Assembly (NCBI GenBank): GCA_002633005.1
Contig: NMRA01000176.1
Span: 713,940-751,156, forward strand
Direction: 5' to 3'
From: Phoronis australis
Lineage: Eukaryota; Phoronida; Phoronidae
DNA length: 37,217 bases
Positions 30,401 through 37,217 of this stretch are shown here, piece after piece. Under the pieces are notes generated by a model. The model made no database searches and had not been told where the DNA came from. It saw only the letters and a list, made by a program, of their open reading frames with translations. The translations under genes were made by a program, and so were the position numbers. How positions within the stretch are numbered: position 1 is the stretch's first letter; the number at the start of each line of letters is the position of its first letter.

Positions 30401-33214
30401 GCAACTCCACAAAAACTCCGAAGCGTTTCCCGATGGTTCTAACGGACTCATTCGTAGCGGTTTGATATCAAGTCTGCCATGTTCGTTCTAGGCTAAACCC
30501 TGCCCGTCTGTTGCCCGTTACTAGATACATGTATACAGTATAGTTAGCATTTTAGCGGTGTGCACCAACGGGTGTACAGCTGACAAGAATTTTATGCTGA
30601 GACTAGGGGAGGTTATTTTGGTTTGGAAAATATCTCTACTGAATGAATTCATGTCATGAAATTGGGGCAAAGTAATACATCCATTTTTTCAGATATTACC
30701 ATACTCAGGATCAATCCCAAACTTGGCCGTTAGCAACATCAATCGTACTGTGACGCACTTCAGGCGAAAGTTTTGACACACTGCACACAGGAGGGCTAAT
30801 TGTAACTTAAAGCATGCGTGGCCAACTGAACTCGGACCAGAGCCTGAGTGTTCAACTTAAGAATGTTCATTGGAGACTTCACCGTTCATGTTATATCAAA
30901 CGTGGAAAGGGTACCACTTACCTAAGACAGAAAGTAAACATGGACCAAATAGTATGCCAGGTTTCTGAATCGTTGTAACATTTGCAATGATTCATATTTT
31001 CAGAAATTACCGAGGTGTTTCATTATTAGAGGAGCTTAATATTGTTATCAGCAATTTTATCCTCTTAAAGCAGCTTCTGTTGGTAACATGCGGGTTTGTT
31101 TGTCGAGGCAAAATGTTTGAATTGGGCTTTACAATCGCTTCCCATCTAAGCGCTAGTTAAAAGCTAACAACGAGCCTTTTAACGAGGTTCCATACAAGTC
31201 ATTCAATGTTGACAAGGAGTTGGTTATTTTCCCATTAAGTTTAATGCAACCTGGAACTTCTCTTCAAATTTATATACAGTATACATGTATCATATGTATT
31301 TAATTCATAGGTACTGGTCTGAGGAAATTTGGAGTCAGGAGAAAATTTTAAGAATTTTTGTCCCTCAAAGGGGTCGATCAGTTTTTCTTTGCTCTCTTAA
31401 GTTTAGCGTTAATAAAAATTCAAGGATAGAGATCCAATAGATTGTTAAGCAGTAACGTTTAGATCTTTCCTTACTCGTAAATCTCTTCAAAGCTGTTGAC
31501 AGCTTTTGCCAACCACATCATGTCGTTGTCCGGAAGTCCCGTTCTGTGGCTGATTAGATCTTCCAGACTCGTCTTAAGTGTCTCGTAGTCTGTTGGCATG
31601 ACGAAGTTAGGGAGGATGTCCCGTACCTTGGTCTCCCACGACATCCTGTGTTTACATGTACAAACGAGGGTATTGAGAGATGTGTAAAGAGTATCCATCA
31701 TCGCTCAGATCGATGTTGCCGTGCCTAGTATTAAAAACGACATCGCGCACAACAAAAATTAATGTTGTAAAAAGCACAGGGAGTTATGATTATTTTTCCG
31801 TGCACAAAAAATTCTTACCGCTCCAGTGTAGCAGGGGTGTCGCCAACAGCCTGTCAGAACCGTGACGTCCTAATATCATGAATCTGGGCTTATGAAGAAA
31901 AAGACTAATTCAATCATTTTAAAGTTTAAGCTGGAATTGGTTGGTGTGATACAAGTTCGGGCTTTATTTTTTACCGCTTCAATAGCAGTCAGTCAGCAAT
32001 AGCTGGCTACACTTAAATGAAACGCACCAGAGAATCCACGGGTCTGTTTCATAAAAATGACTTAGGACTTGAGACATAAATTAACTCTTGGGCTCCCACT
32101 TTAGAATTGGTTTAGCCAAGTAATTGTGGACACATCACAGATAGTAAGAAACAATTAACAGAAATTTTCTCAGTAACCTAAGTAAGTAGGAGTCACGCCT
32201 ACATTCTACAGTTATGTACGAGATTTTGCACATTTTCTGAAGTGAGATTTAACCATGTTCCTGAAATAGTTAAGTGGAGCGTCAGACCATATTTCTGACT
32301 TAAGTCTTAAGCCACTTTTCTTGAGACAGGTCCCTTAAGTCTGTAAATTAGAAGAAGTATATTACTTTCATTTCTGTTATGCCCGGCCCTTTATGTAGAA
32401 CTATCATCCATTGAGCTAACGAGATAGCGTAGACACTGAAGCTCTGTAGGATTTTACTTACTGCGTTGTGTCCACAGGAATTGGCTTTACAGTGTCACTT
32501 AAGAAACATTTCAAATGAAAATTTGGGAAAGGACAATGAGCACATTTGAATCTGGAATGTGGTGTTTTCAAAGTTCATGCAGTGTTCGGTACTTATTTTT
32601 TAGTTGTTGTTTTCAAAAACCGAAATTTGCTCAGTTGACTTAAGCTTAAACCAACTCCAGTGAGGCAAATAATGGGTGCGTGTGCTTTTTTTCTCAGCTT
32701 CAAAATTTGCTTAAGCACAAGTTGTATTTGCGCAGCACCAAACTTGAGGCTACGAAAATGTCCGAAGTATTCCGGATAATTTGAGGCTACGAAAGTACCC
32801 GAGATGTTTCGCATGCTTCAAAATGAGCCACAGACGTTAAACAAATACGTTTTTGGCCTAATCGTGACATGGAGTACATTCGATCACTTACTTGTGTTTC
32901 TCCAGAATCAAAGCCATCAAGGTTGCAGTCATCTGCTTGGACACAGATGCTATAGGAAATATGGTATGCTCGTCCACGTCCACGTCTTTCTCTATATCAG
33001 CTTTTCCAAACCCTTTCGCTAATATCGTTTCGCCGTCTTGGACAACCACAACACTAACCCCGGGGGAGTTGCGACATTTTCGCACTTTGTTCACGATGCG
33101 CTCGATGGCGGAGCGCAGTTCCGCTGGCGAGAGCTTCTTGCGGCCTTCGACCCAGACACAAGGCGCCAGTACCAAAAGAGCCACGAGGTGCAATAAAGTC
33201 AGCCTCAATCTCAT
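26748..33214 (-). CDS. Secreted serine beta-lactamase-fold protein (PBP/LACTB-like), 575 aa, 5 exons
   Basis: Minus-strand exons 33214-32892, 31645-31475, 30150-29887, 28280-28003 and 27439-26748 join in frame (1728 bases). Residues 1-23 are a signal peptide (MRLRLTLLHLVALLVLAPCV). The Beta-lactamase (PF00144-type) domain covers about 33-400. It contains the SxxK motif S90-V-S-K93, ISHRTGLP at 139-146, a YxN-position motif Y182-N-S184, the GGGIATTAADMAKYL block at 265-281 and a HxG motif H352-A-G354 in place of KTG. Residues about 425-575 resemble the beta-barrel domain that often follows this fold (YVGTYGNLAQGNVTV), with N-x-T glycosylation sequons. The ATG is preceded in frame by TAG four codons upstream, fixing the start. 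By family knowledge these are active-serine hydrolases of unknown substrate in animals; mollusc gigasin-6 is a secreted relative. Five introns-spanning exons argue against bacterial contamination. Substrate and activity are not deducible. Confidence 0.93.
27440..28002. other. Beta-lactamase-like intron 4 with GGT/GAT microsatellite
   Basis: A 563-bp intron on the minus strand (donor GTAAAT, acceptor TTTTTTAG). About half of it is an imperfect trinucleotide repeat (27640-27950). Confidence 0.8.
27640..27950. repeat. Imperfect (GGT/GAT)n trinucleotide repeat
   Basis: Long runs of GATGGTGGT, GGTGATGAT and related triplets on the plus strand. Open frames over it (His-rich on minus, Asp/Gly- or Val/Met-rich on plus) are by-products of the repeat. 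Confidence 0.9.
28003..28280 (-). CDS. Beta-lactamase-like exon 4: GGG(I/L)xSTAxDMAK block
   Basis: The donor is GTAAAT. The only AG between the upstream in-frame TAA and the conserved block is in CCACAAAAG before 28280, a purine-rich, weak acceptor, but it restores frame exactly. The exon reads YLDLSSNSIIIAPGGGIATT then AADMAKYLKFLVSRGRLPNG and ends EYAHGWVLGTYR. Confidence 0.85.
28315..28437. repeat. (CCTA)n microsatellite
   Basis: About 13 perfect CCTA/CTAC units to 28369, then decayed units to 28437. On the transcribed minus strand this reads (TAGG)n, starting about 35 bases upstream of exon 4. Confidence 0.95.
29098..29385. repeat. 46-bp degenerate minisatellite, about six units
   Basis: The landmark ATACGACTTTGGACCA recurs near 29151, 29196, 29242 and 29288, with weaker units before (29101) and after (29335), at 45-47 base spacing. 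Each is followed by a CACxxCTxxGATTAGTCATCG-like half. Confidence 0.85.
29887..30150 (-). CDS. Beta-lactamase-like exon 3: YxN-motif region
   Basis: The acceptor is CTATTTCAG and the donor GTGAGT. It reads RLRYTDTMYEFRNHFLYNSN then TYSVMGEVCKKLTGLSFEEA. The family's YSN/YNN triad position is YNS here. It also holds the FRPLNMKSSTF segment typical of the fold ('PLGM..T'). Confidence 0.94.
30151..31474. other. Beta-lactamase-like intron 2, 1324 bp
   Basis: The intron borders are sound. I see no exon or repeat array, only scattered ATACATGTAT palindromes (about 30525 and 31283). Confidence 0.75.
31475..31645 (-). CDS. Beta-lactamase-like exon 2: SHRTGLP region
   Basis: The acceptor is TGTAAACACAG and the donor GTAAGG. 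It reads MSWETKVRDILPNF and includes LEDLISHRTGLPDND, the conserved 'SHRTGLP' loop of the serine beta-lactamase/esterase family. Phase fits both neighbours. Confidence 0.93.
31646..32891. other. Beta-lactamase-like intron 1, 1246 bp
   Basis: It contains a ~295-bp inverted-repeat element (32040-32334). No exon is recognised. Confidence 0.75.
32040..32334. mobile_element. Candidate MITE, ~295 bp, ~36-bp inverted ends
   Basis: The left end GGGTCTGTTTCATAAAAATG and the complement of the right end GGGACCTGTCTCAAGAAAAG align, and both continue into a CTTARGACTTRAG word. Identity is roughly three quarters over about 36 bases. CTTAAGTC-rich ends of this kind are common in nonautonomous DNA transposons. 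There is no coding capacity and no clear target duplication. Confidence 0.6.
32892..33214 (-). CDS. Beta-lactamase-like exon 1: signal peptide and SxxK
   Basis: From ATG at 33214 to donor GTAAGT (exon end 32892). It holds the signal peptide, the GVSVVVVQDGETILAKGFG strand-loop typical of the fold, and FPIASVSKQMTATLM with the catalytic Ser90/Lys93 pair. Two bases of a Lys codon remain for the next exon. Confidence 0.95.
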
Positions 33215-34299
33215 TTCTCGAGGCTAACGTTTACCAAAAAGTCAACGATCCTGCTCTCCTTTGCTAGCTTTCAGCACTCGTGATGCGTTTTGTCAATTGC
33301 TCACCAGATATGCATGTGACAGATGCCTTTGTTATCAAATTACACGATCAACACGATTACGTTGTGATGTACACGTAGGCCCTTTCGCATGCGGGTGGTG
33401 GCAGTCACAGAAGAAAAGAGCAGCTGCGATTAATGGCCGCGTACTTGCATGAAAGCGACTGCGCTGAAGCCATGTAGAAGACAGTTCGTTATTTGAAGTG
33501 ACTCTTACGTATAGAGGGAGACGTCACATGCGCATTGAATTATGGGAAATCAATCAATCGAATCAAATTTAAATTAAGGTTCTCTCAGTAATCTATTCCT
33601 CAATTTCCGTGTTTTTACGTATTTACTTTGCTTGCAAGTACAGACACGATAATATCTAACAAGCATCTGTAGTATGTAGCCGACTCGAAAGATCAGACGG
33701 CAACTGACAAGTATTTGTCGTGTGAGATAAGCAACCGTAATTTCGATAAAGTGCCGGGAACAAAAATCAGTTCTACATGACATTTTGCAAACCAATGATG
33801 TTCTCGATCAGTACGCAACATTCCTCTAGAATTCGCAGCTACCCGAAATATAAAAAGTAAACTGCAGTTGATAGTGTTCATATCATCAAAATAGCTTATG
33901 GTAGGTTTCACAGGCGATAATCAATGGGTTACAAAAGTATATCACGCATAGGCAATATATGATTGTATTCCATTCACTTAAAGTTCGATGATAAGAGTTC
34001 TCTTGTTGGATCGCCCGAGCTCCGGCAATATGCTTACTGTACGTGCACATGGTCGATTTCCATCAATACATATTTTAAGATATGTACTTCAATGATCTTT
34101 GCAAAAAAACCTGAATTTGTGATTTGTACCTGGTGCCAAAAACAGATCTGTGATCAAACAGGAGTTTTATTCTGAGGAAGCAAGAAAGACGAGAAGCCAA
34201 AAGATCTTTCAGAAGTAATATTATAAATACTAGTCTACTACAGCAACTGTCTTCCAGTGGCAAGGGGGACCGTGGTTGCCATCGCATTTCTACCAAATT

Positions 34300-34315
34300 T
34301 GGCCCATAGGGGGCA
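34300..34315 (+). promoter_or_regulatory. CTCF-like motif
   Basis: TGGCCCATAGGGGGCA matches the CTCF consensus TGGCC(N3)AGGGGGC at every fixed position. It lies about 1.1 kb upstream of the beta-lactamase-like start. It is a motif match only. Confidence 0.4.
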
Positions 34316-34806
34316 GCACGAAGAGGCCTTCAGTTACCTATAACCAGTGGTAAAATCTTTTACAAAATTGAAACTAAAAAATATCATAACATACCACAAC
34401 ATAAATTCAAAATCGTTACGAACAAACCATGAAAATACCTGGCGAGCAGGTTGAATTCTGTTTCACTGACAGAGAAACACTGTGAATAACGCAATTTAGT
34501 CTTTTTTCGAGTTCCAGGCCTCGCTTATTACACTGGTCAAGGATTCGACGCGATTTCTAAATTGGACTTGAAAAAATGAAGCTAATTAAAGGATTGATAG
34601 TTACGTCACGTCATTTTTCTGATTGTTTGTTCACAAAACAACTAAATTTGAGTTTAATTAAATGAATGTATCTGCATTGGATTATCAAATGAATGACACA
34701 GGTCAAAGGTTCAAAAGTTTTCATTCCATTCAAAACAAAATGCCATACGATATTTTTTAGTGACTAAATACTTACTTTGTGGTTCTCTAACATACTCCAC
34801 GGGCAA

Positions 34807-34835
34807 GTTATATCTCTCCAAGGGAGAGGCATAAC
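34807..34835. repeat. Imperfect hairpin, 13-bp arms
   Basis: GTTATATCTCTCC is separated by three bases from GGAGAGGCATAAC, which complements it at 11 of 13 positions. Confidence 0.5.
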
Positions 34836-37217
34836 TCTCCTACGCGGACCCTTACAACGGACATTTTGCCTCCTTATAAGGTGGTACATCCAATGCCGTG
34901 GAATAGCGATCTCCAAAATAGAACATATACGTACTACCTGTAACGGAATAAAGAATGTAAGGAATGTCAGAAGACGTATTTGATGATAGTAAAAAGCCTA
35001 ATTACGTTGTTGTTTTTGACCAGCTGCACTGGGAGAAATGAGAAGTCAATTGATTCAGAAATGTGAAGTTGGAATTCTGCACCGAATTCTTTGAAGTGTG
35101 ATCACCTACTGGAAAACCATAAATTAAAAAATAACGAAACAATGGTTCATGGTTATGAATATCTCTTGCTCAAACAAAGTAATTTACTATAACAGCAAAC
35201 CTAGACATGTATGCTCAGGTTACATTTTTTAAAAATGTGTCACGTGGTTCAATTGACCAACTGAGCCACAATTCTACAGAAGACATACCTACATGGGTCA
35301 TCAATTTGTGTCTGCTGTTCATCCATTCGTTGGGTTTTCTTACTTTGTTTGCATGCTTAATTTCTTAAGCTTTTCTTTTGCTTGTGTTTAACTCCCTCTA
35401 CTAGTGTGTAGAGCTCATGGTAGTGTTAATATTGCTTTAGTAAATACAACAGCGGTTTTTAATCGTGACGTGTTTCATTTGAACCGTCCCACACCTTCAG
35501 ACGTTTAACTATAATTCATAAATAACCATCTCAGAGGCGTGAGTTTGAATTATTGTTTTCACAGTATGTTTGAGTTTGTTGTGTTGGTCATTTGTTATGA
35601 TGGAAGGTTTTTGCAACTGACAAATAATTATTCCTGTGGAAGGATTACATAAGGCGTGATTGCCTACAAATTTCAATGCGCCAATTGACCCGATGTGAGC
35701 AAACATACATGTAGTGCATAGATGATTTTTGGCGCCAATGACGCGGCCCTAAAATATTCATGAATATAAAACAAAAGAAAACAGAGGATAAAACCTTTTT
35801 ATATCGTTCTTTTTTAACATTTAATCCCAGTAGAATATTGTAGGTAAATACAAAGATGTAACTACCCAGATCGAATTGAACATTACATGTATATCTGGAT
35901 AACAGGTCACCAATACACAACACCAAAACTCTGGATATGCAAATACATACACGAAGTATGAAATAAAATCACGTGTTACTTGTGTACATACACTTATTCA
36001 TATACAGTACATGCATGCAGTTATATACATGTAGAAACAAACAAACATTTAGTTCCGCAACGAATAGGTACCCAAAAAGCAATTCTTAAGTTAGAAAAAC
36101 CTATATATGGCGATGAGAAAAACGGAAAAAATTCATATCTGACATTACATGTTCCCATGAGAACATAATCTGAATGACAGTTGCATTGTACTTTTATAAA
36201 GACAAGCGACTACGGAGATAATTCAATGGCAACTTCTCTAGGGAATGAATGAATAGCGTCATGCGGGAAGCCTTGGAATGATGTTGATTTTGCATTTGAT
36301 ACAGTCGACAGTTTCTAAGGCCCGGATCAGCAGATCGTCCAAATTACTTAGTTCATAGTGCATTAGAAATAGTTGAGTTTGGACGGATCCAAACTCGCAA
36401 AGGGGTGAAATATTCGGAAAATTGAGCTTGTATTCCTCAAATTTTGGCAGAAATCCTGGCCTTAATTTGCTCAGACAGATTTCCTTCGTGTGAGTCATAT
36501 GATTGAACCACATTAGCAGGATGATATTGTTCTTTTTCAAAAATATTAATGCAATACGACTTTAATGATGAAATTGAATTACTATTTATTACGTCTGATG
36601 GAAGGGTGCTCCTTGTGTCTACACTTGACAATTATTTTAGATTTACGTATGGCTTGATCATCAAGAGGTGGAATTGAAAAAATGTGTTGAAACGTAGACT
36701 CGTGGGTTGGTATCAGTGAAAGTGATTTGTGACCCACCACGACAAAATGAGTCTTAAGTCGGAAACTCAATTTCCTGACAAGACTGCAAACAGTAGCTAT
36801 CGGTTAAAATTAGGTCATTTTTTATTGCAGATTATGATTATTTATTCATTCTACTCCACAAAACAATACTTTAAAACGATCAAACTTCATTTTAAATCTT
36901 ATTTATTTCATTTTGAAAAACATCACCTTCTCCACGACTGCATATCTCGTGAAATTTTCATCGAAATTTGCCGGTTTTCGTGTCCTCATTGATCAGTCTT
37001 CCGATGACCCAATTTCGCTCGTAAACACATCAACAGAAAGGTCAAACTCTGCTCATTATGCATGTAGTAATCTCTTTGAGTTTTTCGTCCAATCATAAGT
37101 CGTTATTTCACTTTTTGCATTCGGGGTATTTTCAACAGAAGTGTCACTCACCAGTCTTTTAGCTAGCAACGACCTTTTAACCCAATGCATCGCTGACCTC
37201 ATTCGCTAGAACTAGTT

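Larger units (their letters stand above)
33215..37217. other. Upstream flank of beta-lactamase-like gene, no gene seen
   Basis: Four kilobases with only short open frames lacking recognisable domains. No TATA box is obvious near the start of the beta-lactamase-like gene. A CTCF-like site (34300-34315), an imperfect hairpin (34807-34835) and ACATGTA palindromes (35704, 35884, 36025) are present. Confidence 0.6.

Noticed and set aside
26748-33214. Bacterial contamination or recent bacterial transfer of a beta-lactamase
   Set aside because: Five exons with canonical splice sites, a eukaryotic-type signal peptide and matching flanking composition indicate a resident animal gene. It should not be read as an antibiotic-resistance gene.

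Overview
The window is animal (metazoan) nuclear DNA. It carries spliced genes with GT-AG introns, AT-rich introns, many short degenerate tandem repeats, short inverted-repeat elements and microsatellites. Intron sizes, protein divergence and repeat content suggest a marine invertebrate. An amphioxus-like cephalochordate is my best guess, but this is inference and nothing in the window proves the species.

Region 1 (1-22350, + strand) is the 3' part of a SMARCC1/2 (BAF155/BAF170, moira) gene, the scaffold subunit of SWI/SNF (BAF) chromatin remodellers. Ten exons assemble in frame to 439 codons plus a stop. They run from the SANT domain through an acidic linker and the 'HLAAVEERK' coiled coil to an unusually short Ala/Pro/Ser tail. 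The upstream SWIRM and chromo/MarR-like parts lie before the window. The first intron seen here is 11.7 kb and hosts, on the opposite strand, a complete ankyrin-repeat plus SOCS-box gene (478 aa, coding region in one exon). This is a probable substrate receptor of a Cullin-5 ubiquitin ligase and has an N-terminal myristoylation-like motif.

Region 2 (22351-26747) is a gene-poor stretch between two convergent genes. It contains a 559-bp near-identical tandem duplication whose junction is a single N, so it may be an assembly artefact.

Region 3 (26748-33214, - strand) is a complete five-exon gene for a secreted protein of the serine beta-lactamase/penicillin-binding-protein fold (575 aa). It has a signal peptide, a SxxK motif, a variant YxN motif, a HxG motif and a C-terminal beta-rich domain. 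Its introns hold a 46-bp minisatellite, GGT/GAT and CCTA microsatellites, and a roughly 295-bp inverted-repeat element. Region 4 (33215-37217) is its upstream flank. I see no gene there, only a CTCF-like site and scattered ACATGTA palindromes.

The three genes have no obvious shared pathway. The points of most interest are structural: the nested antisense ASB gene, in-frame duplication around SMARCC exons 3-5, a splice acceptor of the lactamase gene beside a purine-rich microsatellite, and at least four short inverted-repeat transposon-like elements.
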